Assembly (NCBI GenBank): GCA_902476265.1
Contig: CABSCP010000010.1
Location: 36,345-100,344 of the forward strand
From: an uncultured Lachnospiraceae bacterium
Lineage (GTDB): Bacteria; Bacillota; Clostridia; Lachnospirales; Lachnospiraceae
Direction of reading: 5' to 3'
DNA: 64,000 nt
Below the pieces are notes generated by a model. The model worked only from the letters and a program-made list of their open reading frames with translations. It ran no database searches and was not told where the DNA came from. The position numbers and the translations under genes were made by a program. Below are positions 8,743 through 18,445 of this stretch, in pieces; position 1 is the stretch's first letter, and every line of letters starts with the position of its first letter.

Positions 8743-9774
8743 ATGATAACGGTTGAACACTTAACAAAATGTTACGGTGATTTTAAAGCGGTCGATGATC
8801 TGTCCTTTGAAATCGGCGAAGGGCATGTGTACGGTTTTCTGGGACCCAACGGCGCAGGAAAATCCACCACTATGAACATCATGACCGGCTGTCTTTCCGC
8901 AACGGAAGGGCATGTGAAAATCGACGGATACGATATTTTTGAAGAACCCAAAAAGGCGAAAAAGCGGATCGGCTATCTGCCGGAACAGCCGCCGCTGTAC
9001 ATGAATGAGACACCCGAGGAGTATTTGCGATTTGTGGGAGAGGCGAAGGGAATCCACGGCAGCGAACTGGCGCAGCAGATCGAAGATGTCATGGAGCAGA
9101 CCCGGATCTGCGATGTGAGAAACAAACGGATCTCGGCGCTTTCCAAAGGGTATAAACAGCGCGTGGGCATTGCACAGGCGCTGCTGGGAAATCCCGGAGT
9201 GATCATCCTCGATGAACCCACGGTGGGTCTGGATCCCATCCAGATCATAGAAATCCGCGACCTGATTAAGGAACTGGGAAAAACCCATACGGTTATTTTC
9301 AGTTCTCATATTCTGTCCGAAGTGCAGACCATCTGCGACCGGATCCTGATCATCGCAAAGGGACGGCTGATCGCCTTTGATGAACCGGAGAAGCTGGAAA
9401 AAAATATGCTCACGCCCGGAGAAATCACGATCACTTGTGACGTAGCGCCGGAAGAAGTGAAGGAGATTCTGTCAAAAATCGACCACATTACGGAAACGGA
9501 TATTTCGGAAAGGGAAACCGGGATGACTGCCGCCAGGATCAAAACGGATCACGAAAATATATATGAGATTTCAAGAGCTCTTTTCTTTGCCTTTGCAGCA
9601 GCAGGGGCCGCGCTTTTGGAAATGACGCTGAAAAAAGCGAATCTGGAGGATATTTTCCTGGAACTGACGGAAAATACCGGAACAGACTCTGTGGAGACGG
9701 AAGATACAAAGTCGGAAAGCGTTGAAAAAAGCAGCGCAGATACAGAAAAAGAAAGCGAGGCGGATGACAGATGA
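8743..9774 (+). CDS. ABC transporter ATP-binding protein, GldA/CcmA type
   Basis: 343 residues. Walker A is GPNGAGKSTT, the signature region is ALSKGYKQRVGIAQALLGNP, and Walker B is VIILDEPTVGLDP, followed by the H-loop in FSSHILSEVQ. This is the ABC-2 exporter class. The last 35 or so residues form an unusual acidic Glu/Ser/Thr/Asp-rich tail (TEDTKSESVEKSSADTEKES) absent from most relatives. AGGAGG precedes ATG 8743. It overlaps the permease gene by ATGA. With the next three genes it forms a module resembling Bacteroidetes GldA-GldF-GldG, which in Bacillota is a gene cluster of unknown function rather than a motility machine. Confidence 0.92.
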   Translation: MITVEHLTKCYGDFKAVDDLSFEIGEGHVYGFLGPNGAGKSTTMNIMTGCLSATEGHVKIDGYDIFEEPKKAKKRIGYLPEQPPLYMNETPEEYLRFVGEAKGIHGSELAQQIEDVMEQTRICDVRNKRISALSKGYKQRVGIAQALLGNPGVIILDEPTVGLDPIQIIEIRDLIKELGKTHTVIFSSHILSEVQTICDRILIIAKGRLIAFDEPEKLEKNMLTPGEITITCDVAPEEVKEILSKIDHITETDISERETGMTAARIKTDHENIYEISRALFFAFAAAGAALLEMTLKKANLEDIFLELTENTGTDSVETEDTKSESVEKSSADTEKESEADDR

Positions 9775-10634
9775 CGGCTGTGTTAAAACATGAATTAAAA
9801 AATTATTTCCACTCCCTGACAGCATATGTATTCGGCGCTTTTCTGCTGGCATTTATCGGAATCGGCGCCATGTTGTATAATCTGCAGGCGGCGGTCAGCA
9901 ACTTTGAATTTGTATTGAGCTTTGGCAGCATGGTTTTTGTGGTCATAGTCCCCATTTTGACTATGCGCGTGCTGGCGGAGGAGAAGAAGCAGAAAACGGA
10001 TCAGCTCTTATACTCCCTGCCCATCACAACCGCCCAGGTGATCGTGGGAAAATATCTTGCCCTGCTCACAGTATATCTGATCCCGCTGTGCATTGTGGCG
10101 GTTTACCCCCTGATTTTTGCACAGTTTGGGGAAGTGTATCTGCTCACATCCTACGGCTCCATCCTGGCATTTTTCGTCATGGGAGCGGCGTTGATCGCGC
10201 TGGGGGTTTTTATTTCCTCGCTGACGGATAACCAGGGCTTTGCGGCGGGCATCGGCATCGCGGTTATCCTGCTGAATTATTTCAGCGTCAGTCTGTCCGA
10301 ATATGTTTCCGCCACGGCCATCGGCTCCCTCATTGCGATCTGCGTCATCATTCTGGTTTTGGGCGCGGTCATCCGGCATCTGACAAAAAATGAAAACCTC
10401 GCCTACCTGATCTGTCTGGTGCTGATCGCCGGGACCGGAGCTGCCTATTTTGCGGATGCGTCGCTTTTTGAAGGGCTGCTGCCGGGTATTATGGCAAAAC
10501 TGTCTCTGTTTGAACGGCTGGATGTTTTTGTGAACGGAGTATTTGATATGACAGCGATGGCCTATTATCTTACGGTGATTGTATTTTTCCTGTTTCTGTC
10601 CGTGCAGTCTCTGGAGAAAAGGAGGTACAATTGA
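9771..10634 (+). CDS. ABC-2 type permease, GldF-like
   Basis: A 287-residue integral membrane protein with about six predicted helices and the early segment VVIVPILTMRVLAEEKKQKT followed by DQLLYSLPITTAQVIVGKYL, characteristic of GldF/NosY-like ABC-2 permeases. It begins in an ATGA overlap with the ATPase gene and its TGA overlaps the next ATG by one base, so the four genes are translationally coupled. It would provide the channel for the ATPase encoded upstream; substrate unknown. Confidence 0.88.
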   Translation: MTAVLKHELKNYFHSLTAYVFGAFLLAFIGIGAMLYNLQAAVSNFEFVLSFGSMVFVVIVPILTMRVLAEEKKQKTDQLLYSLPITTAQVIVGKYLALLTVYLIPLCIVAVYPLIFAQFGEVYLLTSYGSILAFFVMGAALIALGVFISSLTDNQGFAAGIGIAVILLNYFSVSLSEYVSATAIGSLIAICVIILVLGAVIRHLTKNENLAYLICLVLIAGTGAAYFADASLFEGLLPGIMAKLSLFERLDVFVNGVFDMTAMAYYLTVIVFFLFLSVQSLEKRRYN

Positions 10635-12088
10635 TGAAAAAGCCGAAATTTTTTACCCGGGTCCAAAGTGAGCCCGGAAACCGGATTGCGCTCAGAGGAG
10701 GCTCTTATTCGCTGGTCATTACGGCGGTGGTGCTCGCTATCCTGATCGTCGTCAACCTGTTTGTATCGGCGCTGCCGGCATCGCTCACCAAATACGATAT
10801 CAGCGCTGCCAAGCTTTATTCCATCACCAGTAATACAAAGGCAGTGGTCAACGGGCTGTCAAAAGATGTGAAAATTTACTGGATTGTGCAGTCGGGGAAA
10901 GAGGATGATGTGATTGAAAACCTTTTAAGCAAATATGACAGTCTGTCCGATCATATTGAGGTGATCAAGAAAAATCCCGATGTTTTCCCCACCTTTGCAG
11001 AACAGTATACCGACGAAACCGTACATAATAACAGCCTTGTTGTGGAATGCGGCGACCGCAGCAGATATATCGCCTACGATGACATTTATGTGAAAGAAGC
11101 GGATATGTATTCTTATTCTTACAATACTTCTTTCGACGGGGAAGGCGCGGTTACCTCCGCCATCGACTATGTTGTGAGGGAAGAACTCCCCCGGATGTAC
11201 GTGCTGGAAGGCCATGGAGAAGCCGAACTGCCGGCAACCTTCAGCGAACAGATTGAGAAAGAAAATATTGAGACAAAGAAGCTTTCCCTTCTGACAGTGG
11301 ATGAAATTCCCGAAGATGCCGATCTGATTATGATTTATGCCCCTTCCAGTGACATTTCGGAAAAAGAAAAAGAAATGCTGGCGGACTATGTGGCATCCGG
11401 CGGGAAGCTGATGACAGCGGCCGGGCCGGTTGAAGACGGGACGCTGGTAAATTTATACAGCCTGCTTGCAGATTACGGCGTAGAGGCCGACGACGGCGTG
11501 GTAGTGGAAGAAGACAGAGCGCATTATGCTTTTGGCGCGCCATATGTGCTCCTGCCTGACAGAAACAGCAGTGAAATTACGGATTCCCTGATCGAAGAAA
11601 ATTATTATCCGATCATGCCCATTTCTCAGGGGCTGAAGGTGCAGGGCCCATCGGCAGCCGGAACGGTTACAGAGCTTCTGACCACCTCTGACACCGCTTT
11701 TAGCAAGATTGACGGTTATGATATTTCCACTTACGAAAAAGAGGACGGCGATATTGACGGACCCTTCAGCGTAGCCGTTTCCATAGAATCAAACGGCGGC
11801 GGACAAATCGTCTGGTTTTCTTCCTCTTATTTCCTGGAAGACATGTATAACGCCTATTCTTCCGGCGCCAACGGGGATATGGCGATGAACGCCGTTTCCT
11901 CCCTGATCGGGGAAAGCGAAGCGATGGCGATCCGCAGCAAGTCATTAAATTATAACTACCTGACAATCAGCGATTCCACATCTTCCCTGCTGAAGGTCCT
12001 GATGATCGGCGTATTCCCGCTGACTTATCTGGGAATCGGCATTGTGGTGATTATGAGAAGAAGGAGGCGGCAGAATGAAACGGTCTAA
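10634..12088 (+). CDS. GldG-like ABC-associated transmembrane protein
   Basis: 484 residues. An N-terminal membrane helix (about 23-48) precedes an extracytoplasmic domain starting KYDISAAKLYSITSNTKAVV, the hallmark of the GldG/ABC_transp_aux family, and a C-terminal helix near 455-475 is followed by a basic RRRRRRQ tail. The domain includes a YVLEGHGEAELP segment typical of the family. ATG 10634 is taken over TTG 10631 (GGAGG at 10621-10625). The role of these proteins is not settled; they are thought to assist an ABC-2 exporter. The 3' end overlaps the next gene by 14 nt. Confidence 0.85.
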   Translation: MKKPKFFTRVQSEPGNRIALRGGSYSLVITAVVLAILIVVNLFVSALPASLTKYDISAAKLYSITSNTKAVVNGLSKDVKIYWIVQSGKEDDVIENLLSKYDSLSDHIEVIKKNPDVFPTFAEQYTDETVHNNSLVVECGDRSRYIAYDDIYVKEADMYSYSYNTSFDGEGAVTSAIDYVVREELPRMYVLEGHGEAELPATFSEQIEKENIETKKLSLLTVDEIPEDADLIMIYAPSSDISEKEKEMLADYVASGGKLMTAAGPVEDGTLVNLYSLLADYGVEADDGVVVEEDRAHYAFGAPYVLLPDRNSSEITDSLIEENYYPIMPISQGLKVQGPSAAGTVTELLTTSDTAFSKIDGYDISTYEKEDGDIDGPFSVAVSIESNGGGQIVWFSSSYFLEDMYNAYSSGANGDMAMNAVSSLIGESEAMAIRSKSLNYNYLTISDSTSSLLKVLMIGVFPLTYLGIGIVVIMRRRRRQNETV

Positions 12089-13517
12089 AAAAATTTCCAT
12101 CCTGCTCGGCATACTGGCGCTTGCCTGTATTGCGACTTTTGCGGTCACACGGGTGGAGGAACGAAAGGAGAAGATTAAAAACAGCGATGAAATTATCCTG
12201 GAGATACCCGGCGATGATGTGAAGTCCCTGTCCTGGGAATATGAGTCGGAGACGCTCGCTTTCCATAAGGATGATAAATGGCTGTATGACGGAGATGAGG
12301 CATTTCCGGTGAGCGAAGATAAGATAAAAGAACTTCTTTCCCCTTTTGCATCCTTCGGCGTTTCCTTCATCATAGAAGATGTGGAGGATTACGGACAATA
12401 TGGACTGGAGGATCCCATCTGTACCATAGATCTTGCAACAGAGGAGCAGAGCTTTAAGATACAGCTGGGGGATTACAGCAAAATGGACTCCGAACGCTAT
12501 GTTTCCATCGGGGACGGCAGGGTTTATCTGGTAAAAAATGATCCGCTGGATTATTTCAATGCAAAATTAAGCGATATGATCGACAACGACGAGGTCCCTT
12601 CCTTTGAGCAGGCCACAGACATCGACTTTAGCGGTTCTGAAAACTACAGCATTGCCTATGAAGAGGACAGCACTGCATCCTGGTGCGCGCAGGACGTTTA
12701 TTTCACACAGAAAGACGGCGGCAGTCAGCCTCTGGATACGGAAAATGTGAAGAACTACCTGAGCGGTATCACCAGTCTTAACTTGTCTGATTATGCATCC
12801 TACAATGTGACGGAGGAAGAACTTCACAGCTACGGACTGGATTCTCCCGAGCTGACGGTGACGGTAAATTACACGGAAGAATCGGAGGAGGGTGAAAAAA
12901 CGGAGAATACCTTCCTGCTGAACGTAGGACGCGATCCGGAAGAGAAAAAAGCAGCCGAAAAAACGGAGGAAGCCGAGCCGGAAAAGGAGACGGAAGCAGC
13001 GGAAGAAGCCGGACTTACGGATGCGGAGGAAAAAATCACTGCTTATGCGAGAGTCGGAGAATCGCAGATCGTTTATAAGATCTCCGCTGAGGAATACAAA
13101 AATCTGATGGCAGCTTCTTTCGACGATCTCCGCCATCAGGAAATCTTCACGGCGGATTTTGCGGATGTTGACCGGATCGACATTTCTTTGGAAGGGGCTG
13201 ATTATACCATTACCTCAAAGAAGGAGGACGAGGAACGCATCTGGTACTATCAGGGAGAAGAGATCAGCCTTACAAACTTTATCGGATCGGTAAAAGCGCT
13301 GGAAGCGGACAGCTTTACCGGGGAAGAACCTGCACAAAAAGAAGAAATCAGTCTCACCATACATCTGGATCATGAAAACTTTCCGGAAATTCGGATAGGA
13401 CTTTACCGCTATGACGGTACAAATTGTCTGGCGGTTGTGAATGGAAAGCCTGTTGCGCTTGTATCCAGAACCTCTGTGGTGGATGTGATTGAGGCGGTTC
13501 ATGCCATTATTTTATAA
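12075..13517 (+). CDS. DUF4340 domain protein
   Basis: 480 residues: an N-terminal membrane anchor (about 7-24), then repeated beta-rich units of DUF4340 type (SLSWEYESETLAFHKDDKWL near the start and a similar YTITSKKEDEERIWYYQGEE unit near the end), the second following a long acidic linker rich in Glu and Lys (about 280-320). DUF4340 genes are regularly found directly after GldG-like genes, so it probably belongs to the same envelope complex; its activity is unknown. A strong terminator closes the operon. Confidence 0.85.
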   Translation: MKRSKKISILLGILALACIATFAVTRVEERKEKIKNSDEIILEIPGDDVKSLSWEYESETLAFHKDDKWLYDGDEAFPVSEDKIKELLSPFASFGVSFIIEDVEDYGQYGLEDPICTIDLATEEQSFKIQLGDYSKMDSERYVSIGDGRVYLVKNDPLDYFNAKLSDMIDNDEVPSFEQATDIDFSGSENYSIAYEEDSTASWCAQDVYFTQKDGGSQPLDTENVKNYLSGITSLNLSDYASYNVTEEELHSYGLDSPELTVTVNYTEESEEGEKTENTFLLNVGRDPEEKKAAEKTEEAEPEKETEAAEEAGLTDAEEKITAYARVGESQIVYKISAEEYKNLMAASFDDLRHQEIFTADFADVDRIDISLEGADYTITSKKEDEERIWYYQGEEISLTNFIGSVKALEADSFTGEEPAQKEEISLTIHLDHENFPEIRIGLYRYDGTNCLAVVNGKPVALVSRTSVVDVIEAVHAIIL

Positions 13518-13533
13518 AACAGCCTGATGACAG

Positions 13534-13592
13534 ACGGCTATCCCTTTCACTGGTCATAGAGTGAGCAGTAACAGGGATGGCCGTTTTTTTTT
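13534..13592 (+). terminator. Terminator of the Gld-like operon
   Basis: Outer arms ACGGCTATCCC and GGGATGGCCGT (one wobble) enclose an inner TCACT/AGTGA stem; eight T follow. Confidence 0.88.
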
Positions 13593-13692
13593 GCATTCAG
13601 ACAGAAAGGATTGCATATGGCAGGTTTATGTGCTATTATTTGAACAGAACATACATTCGTTTATGGCGGGTGGGAAAGCAGCAGGGGAGAAA

Positions 13693-14862
13693 ATGAGGGG
13701 ACAGAAGATCAGCAGGGAGTTCATCGGATTTACATTGATTTCGGGATTGATTTCATTCGGTTATAACGTGGTCATGACGGTGATCCCTTTAAGAATGACG
13801 GATCACGGGCTTGGCTATGGGATGATCGGCGGCGCCATGTCCGCCGTGGCTATCGGTCTGATGGTGATTAAGCTCATGATCGGACATCTTTCCGACATTC
13901 TCGGCACAAAGAAATTTATCATTTCCTCTCTCGTGGGACTGGGAGCGGTATCCCTGTTGCTGGCGAGGGCGGACGAACTGCTGGCGTTTACGGTGCTGAT
14001 GGCGGCGCTGGGCATTTTCCGGGGAATCTTTCTGGCGGTGAGCGGCTCCTATGTGATGGAAATGTCGAAGGAAGGCGGCTACGGGAAGGTTTATGGAGCC
14101 GTTCAGGGCGTATCTTCCCTGCTGGCCAGTGCGGGAGGCATGATATCCGGCCTGCTCTATCAGTTCCGGGAAGGAGAGTATGCCCTTTACATCTGCAGCT
14201 TTCTGTTGATGGGCGCTTCCCTCTGGGCGGCGGCAGGTCTCAAAAGAGGAGAATGCGTCCGGGGAGAGCGTCTTCCTGTATTACAGGTCTTTAAATCCAT
14301 GAATAAGAGGATCCTGATCTTTTGTGTCCTTGTTTTTATTCAGTCTTTTGTGGCAGGGCCCATGTGGAGTTTCATCATCCCCATGTACTGCTACAATGTG
14401 CTGCTCTTTTCTCCGGCCAAGCTGGGCATTTTGATGTCCCTGGACGAGCTGGTCAGCGCGCCTACCTATATGCTGGCCGGTAGGGCGGTGGATAAAGTGG
14501 ACGTAGTGAAGTTTAACGTGATTTTTCTGCTTCTGACGGCGCTGGGAGGCCTGCTTCTCATAAAAACCCATTCTCCGTTCATGTTTATGGTAGTATTTTT
14601 AATTTGCAGTGTGTCCATTTCCTGTACCTTCGTGGGACTGCCCAAAGAACGGGTGGGGTATATCCGCAGGGAACAAAAAGGGCTTGAACTGGCCCTTTTA
14701 TCCCTGTGCGGCAGTCTGGGGGACTCCCTGGGGAGCAATGTGCTGGGACAGGTGGCGGAGAAATATACCATCGACCAGTGCATGTATATTTTTGCGGTAT
14801 CCTATGTGGGAATGGCGCTGCTGGCTGTGCTGCCGGGGCTTTTGAGAAGAAAATATGTTTGA
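13693..14862 (+). CDS. MFS transporter
   Basis: A 389-residue, 12-helix major facilitator. The signature between helices 2 and 3 is visible as GHLSDILGTKKFIIS. It belongs to the drug-proton antiporter-like MFS set; the substrate cannot be read. I chose ATG 13693 because GGGGAG lies just upstream and the protein then begins with a short basic N-terminus before helix 1; ATG 13663 is an in-frame alternative without a ribosome site. The following MarR gene has its own promoter, but MarR proteins often control a neighbouring efflux gene. Confidence 0.85.
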   Translation: MRGQKISREFIGFTLISGLISFGYNVVMTVIPLRMTDHGLGYGMIGGAMSAVAIGLMVIKLMIGHLSDILGTKKFIISSLVGLGAVSLLLARADELLAFTVLMAALGIFRGIFLAVSGSYVMEMSKEGGYGKVYGAVQGVSSLLASAGGMISGLLYQFREGEYALYICSFLLMGASLWAAAGLKRGECVRGERLPVLQVFKSMNKRILIFCVLVFIQSFVAGPMWSFIIPMYCYNVLLFSPAKLGILMSLDELVSAPTYMLAGRAVDKVDVVKFNVIFLLLTALGGLLLIKTHSPFMFMVVFLICSVSISCTFVGLPKERVGYIRREQKGLELALLSLCGSLGDSLGSNVLGQVAEKYTIDQCMYIFAVSYVGMALLAVLPGLLRRKYV

Positions 14863-14879
14863 TATTCAAAGTATTTTTG

Positions 14880-14908
14880 TTGTAATCCGGGAAACTTTGT
14901 TATATAAT
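14880..14908 (+). promoter_or_regulatory. Promoter of the MarR-family gene
   Basis: -35 TTGTAA, 17-bp spacer, perfect -10 TATAAT. It leaves a leader of about 100 nt before GTG 15018. Confidence 0.7.
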
Positions 14909-15017
14909 AGCGGTATCTTAATTCGCCGTCTCCAAAGCAGGGAGCATTTGTCCTGGCGGGAGGCGGCTGTTCCGTTTTGGATAAGGTTTTGGGCATGCAG
15001 GAGGATGAGGCAGCAGA

Positions 15018-15467
15018 GTGGATATCAACAGGACGCTGAATGAATTGCTGGTAGGGCTGTTCAGAAGCATCACGACAATTGAAGAGCATACGATCTGTAC
15101 AGGGGAATATAAAGATATGACCACAAATGACATGCATGTCATCGAGGCCATCGGCCGGGAGGAGCCCAGAAATATGACTGCCGTTGCGCGGGCCCTGGAT
15201 GTGACCACCGGGACCCTGACGATTTCCATGAACAGTCTGGTGAAAAAGGGCTATGTACAGAGGGTGCGAAGCGAGGAGGACCGGCGGGTGGTGCTGGTTT
15301 CCCTGACAGAAAAAGGAAGAAATGCGTTTGACCATCATAAGCGTTTCCATGAGGAAATGATCGCTCATGTGGTGGACGGGCTGAGCGAAGAGGAAAAGCA
15401 GGTACTTCAGAAGTCATTGAACCAGCTCAACGGGTTTTTTGTTGATATGCAGAAGAAAAAGCAATGA
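15018..15467 (+). CDS. MarR-family transcriptional regulator
   Basis: 149 residues with the winged helix-turn-helix MTAVARALDVTTGTLTISMN and the wing basic motif RVRSEEDRRVVLVSLTEKG. The N-terminus (LNELLVGLFRSITTIEE) and MTTNDMHVIEAIG resemble the FabT-like branch that controls fatty-acid synthesis genes in Bacillota, but no fab genes lie in this window, so that role is unproven. Start is GTG 15018 with GAGG 7 nt upstream; the ATG at 15005 is out of frame. Confidence 0.88.
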   Translation: MDINRTLNELLVGLFRSITTIEEHTICTGEYKDMTTNDMHVIEAIGREEPRNMTAVARALDVTTGTLTISMNSLVKKGYVQRVRSEEDRRVVLVSLTEKGRNAFDHHKRFHEEMIAHVVDGLSEEEKQVLQKSLNQLNGFFVDMQKKKQ

Positions 15468-15491
15468 CGGATTACGGAGAACAAAGATCAG

Positions 15492-15521
15492 GGAGGCAGG
15501 CGATAAACGCTGCCTCCTTTA
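15492..15521. terminator. Hairpin between convergent MarR and DUF885 genes
   Basis: GGAGGCA-G-GCG, loop ATAAA, CGC-TGCCTCC then TTTA; one bulged G. It can serve both strands. Confidence 0.65.
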
Positions 15522-15568
15522 AAATCGCATTCCTGTATTTTGACATCGCAATAAGAGCTTTTTTCATA

Positions 15569-17392
15569 TCATGTTGTACTTCTCAGCCTTTCCGTCAGAT
15601 TCGTAAAATCAGACGGTCCCGCTTCCAGTACAAACGTGTGGAATTTCAGCGGGGTGAAATCTTTTCCCCACTGGGCTTTGGCGCGTTCCCGCAGCGCCGT
15701 CATTTCCAGATATCCCACATAGTATTTCAGATAGGCGGCAGGAGAGGTGCGGATATAGTCATAAACACGCTGGGCGGTTTCTCCGGCCAGTCCGAAGGAA
15801 TCCAGAGAACGCAGGATATCCTCCCGGGTGGCGCCATAATAATGAAGGGAAACGTCCAGCAGGGAAAACAGATTGATCTGCAGATCCCGCTGAGTGGAGG
15901 CCAGGCTGCACAGCAGGGAAGCGGCGGTTTCGGAATCCGCCCCCGATAAAAGCTGTGCAGCGTAATCGTAAGAAAGATGTTCGGTATAATAGGCCCAGCC
16001 TTCCACATAGCCGCCGTAAAAAAGGACTTCTCTGACAGGCTGTTCCTTCTGATTGGATGCGTACAGGGAGGAATAAACGGTCTGATATAAGTGCCCCGGA
16101 TAGCCTTCATGCGCCAGGGTGGTATAAAGTTCGATTCCTTCCGAGGTGGAGGAACGATTGATACAGATTGTGTTGTGGTTTAAATCGTCAATGGGAGGCG
16201 TCATATAAAAGGCCGGACTGGTATACTGCTCCAGCGCGGTATCCACATCCTTGATGGTGCAGTTGATCTTATCGGATGACAGCGCCGACAGGGGAGGAAA
16301 ATCCTCCCGCATCCGTTTTTGCAGATCAGTGAGGATGGCGGAGGGGTCGGAAAGAGGAAAGCTGTTGACCAGCATGGTGAAATCCGGCGGATTTCCGGTC
16401 ATAGTACGATATTTTTCCAGCAAACTTTTTAATTCTTCATATTTTTTCTGAAAGCTTTTTTGTAAAAGGACATAGATCCCATCCATATCCTGTGTGGAAC
16501 CGGTGGTCCGTTTCACCAGCCAGGCATAATAATCCCTGCCGTCCGGCTTTTCACACAATCCGCCGTCATAGCGTCCCGTCCCGGATAAAAGGAGCATGTC
16601 ATTGGCCAGCTTTTCATACGCGGGCAGGACCACGGAGGACAAAAGACGGTCATTTTGCGCCAGATAATCGGTTCTTTCCTGCTTTGTGATCACTTTTTCC
16701 TGACAGAGACGGTCCAGACGGGTACGGAAAGTGGCCTGGAGAAAGTGGGTTCCGGAAGAAAGAGCGCCGGCATCCATGATGGAACTGCACTGGGCGGCTA
16801 CATTTTCCGCATCCTCGGCGGTCATAAAAAAACCGGCCCGGGATTTTTCCGTCTCATAATCAGTCAGTCCCTGCAGATAGGGGCCGGTGGATTGAAGCAG
16901 GGAAAGATAGGTGTCCACATCTTCCTTTGTACGGAAGGTATACTCTGCAAAAAGCAGGGGGAGTTCGCTCTGCATGCCCGAGGAAGGGGAAAGAGGTTCC
17001 TCATAGTACAGGAATTTCTGCCCGTTCAGGTCCTGCTGCAAATAGGAAAAAAGCAGGTCATAGGTATAGCGGTCCTCTTTTTTCAGCCGTTTGGGATCGA
17101 TTTGTTCCAGCCGGTACAAAAAGTTTTGAGCTGCGTTTTCGGACTGCTGTGAGGACAGCCCGGAATAGACGGGCAGAGCCGCTTTTTTTAAGGAGATGCC
17201 GAATGCTTCCGGGCTTGCCAGTGTGAAATGAAGGCTCAGGGCATCATTTTCCAACGACTGGGAAAAAAAGGTGTCAGTCATGCGATGAAAGCGGAAACCG
17301 TCAAACCCGTGACAGAAGAAAATGCCGAGAAAGAGGGCCAGGGAGACGGTCAGGGAAAGCAACAGGATTTTTGTCTTTTTCAAAATAAACAT
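15569..17392 (-). CDS. DUF885 family putative metallopeptidase, membrane-anchored
   Basis: 607 residues. An N-terminal signal-anchor (about 7-28) is followed by a largely helical ectodomain. The key motif HEGYPGH is at residues 428-434, within LYTTLAHEGYPGHLYQTVYS, the family's zincin-like signature (HExxxxH variant), with AYYTEHL and LQINLFSLLD-type helices downstream. DUF885 proteins are thought to be surface or secreted peptidases; biochemical data are scarce. The ribosome site before ATG 17392 is weak. The gene is convergent with marR and divergent from the transketolase operon. Confidence 0.85.
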   Translation of the reverse strand: MFILKKTKILLLSLTVSLALFLGIFFCHGFDGFRFHRMTDTFFSQSLENDALSLHFTLASPEAFGISLKKAALPVYSGLSSQQSENAAQNFLYRLEQIDPKRLKKEDRYTYDLLFSYLQQDLNGQKFLYYEEPLSPSSGMQSELPLLFAEYTFRTKEDVDTYLSLLQSTGPYLQGLTDYETEKSRAGFFMTAEDAENVAAQCSSIMDAGALSSGTHFLQATFRTRLDRLCQEKVITKQERTDYLAQNDRLLSSVVLPAYEKLANDMLLLSGTGRYDGGLCEKPDGRDYYAWLVKRTTGSTQDMDGIYVLLQKSFQKKYEELKSLLEKYRTMTGNPPDFTMLVNSFPLSDPSAILTDLQKRMREDFPPLSALSSDKINCTIKDVDTALEQYTSPAFYMTPPIDDLNHNTICINRSSTSEGIELYTTLAHEGYPGHLYQTVYSSLYASNQKEQPVREVLFYGGYVEGWAYYTEHLSYDYAAQLLSGADSETAASLLCSLASTQRDLQINLFSLLDVSLHYYGATREDILRSLDSFGLAGETAQRVYDYIRTSPAAYLKYYVGYLEMTALRERAKAQWGKDFTPLKFHTFVLEAGPSDFTNLTERLRSTT

Positions 17393-17514
17393 CCGGATAT
17401 GTTTTGTAAATATCTATGACAGGAAGAGAATTTTTATGAGAGTTGTAATAATGTCGTTTAAAACGGTAAATTATTATTTTTATCCGTACAAAACATAGAA
17501 TGAAGGGTAAAAGG

Positions 17515-17544
17515 GTTGACGGTCAAAGGTAAAGTGTGGTACAA
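17515..17544 (+). promoter_or_regulatory. Promoter of the transketolase-rpe operon
   Basis: -35 TTGACG, 18-bp spacer, extended -10 TGGTACAAG. About 55 nt of leader precede ATG 17606, whose ribosome site is GGAGG. Confidence 0.6.
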
Positions 17545-17605
17545 GATAGGTTGGATAACGTTTTTTAAACAGTAGGAATGGGTAACTAAATGGAGGAAAG
17601 CACAA

Positions 17606-18445
17606 ATGGATAACTTACAGCTTGCCCGGATGGCAAACGAAGTCCGTAAGGGCATTGTGACCGCGGTGCACGGCGCAAAGGCCGGACATCCCGGCGGATC
17701 TTTGTCCGCAGCGGATATTTTCACTTATCTGTATTTTGAGGAAATGAATATTGATCCCGCGGATCCGAAAATGGAAGACAGGGATCGTTTTGTACTGTCA
17801 AAAGGGCATACGGCGCCCGGTCTGTATTCCGCTCTTGCTAACAGGGGCTATTTCCCGGTAGAGGATCTGCCCACACTGCGTCACCTGGGCTCTTATCTGC
17901 AGGGCCATCCCAGTCTGCAGTACATCCCCGGTGTAGACATGTCTTCCGGTTCCCTGGGACAGGGCATTTCCGCAGCGGTAGGCATGGCATTGGGCGCAAA
18001 GTTATCCAACAGGGATTTCCGTGTATATACATTACTTGGCGACGGTGAGATTCAGGAAGGCCAGGTATGGGAAGCGTCCATGTTCGCAGGCCATAGAAAG
18101 CTGGACAACCTGGTTGTGATTGTGGACAACAACGGGCTGCAGATCGACGGAAAGATCGACGATGTCTGCTCCCCCTATCCCATTGACAAGAAGTTTGAAG
18201 CGTTCAACTTCCATGTGATCAATGTGGAGGACGGTAACGACATGCAGCAGCTCCGGGAAGCTTTTGCTGAGGCGAAGGCCACAAAGGGGATGCCCACAGC
18301 AATCATCGCCCATACATTAAAGGGAAAAGGCGTTTCCTTTATGGAAGGACAGGCCGGATGGCACGGCAAAGCGCCCAACGACGAAGAATATAAGATCGCC
18401 ATGGCGGATCTGGAAAGGATCGGTGAAGCATTATGTCAGAAGTAA
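17606..18445 (+). CDS. Transketolase, N-terminal (TPP-binding) subunit
   Basis: 279 residues, only the pyrophosphate-binding half of transketolase. HPGGSLSAADIFTYLYF near the start and the thiamine diphosphate motif GDGEIQEGQVWEA ending in VDNNGLQIDG are clear. In many anaerobic Bacillota and archaea transketolase is split into two genes; the second half overlaps here by 13 nt. Together they would transfer two-carbon ketol units between pentose-phosphate sugars in the cytosol. The epimerase gene that follows supplies xylulose 5-phosphate, so the operon is a coherent non-oxidative pentose phosphate unit. Confidence 0.95.
   Translation: MDNLQLARMANEVRKGIVTAVHGAKAGHPGGSLSAADIFTYLYFEEMNIDPADPKMEDRDRFVLSKGHTAPGLYSALANRGYFPVEDLPTLRHLGSYLQGHPSLQYIPGVDMSSGSLGQGISAAVGMALGAKLSNRDFRVYTLLGDGEIQEGQVWEASMFAGHRKLDNLVVIVDNNGLQIDGKIDDVCSPYPIDKKFEAFNFHVINVEDGNDMQQLREAFAEAKATKGMPTAIIAHTLKGKGVSFMEGQAGWHGKAPNDEEYKIAMADLERIGEALCQK

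Noticed and set aside
15464..15949. Plus-strand open frame after the MarR gene
   Set aside because: Antisense to the DUF885 catalytic region (HEGYPGH), which is convincing.
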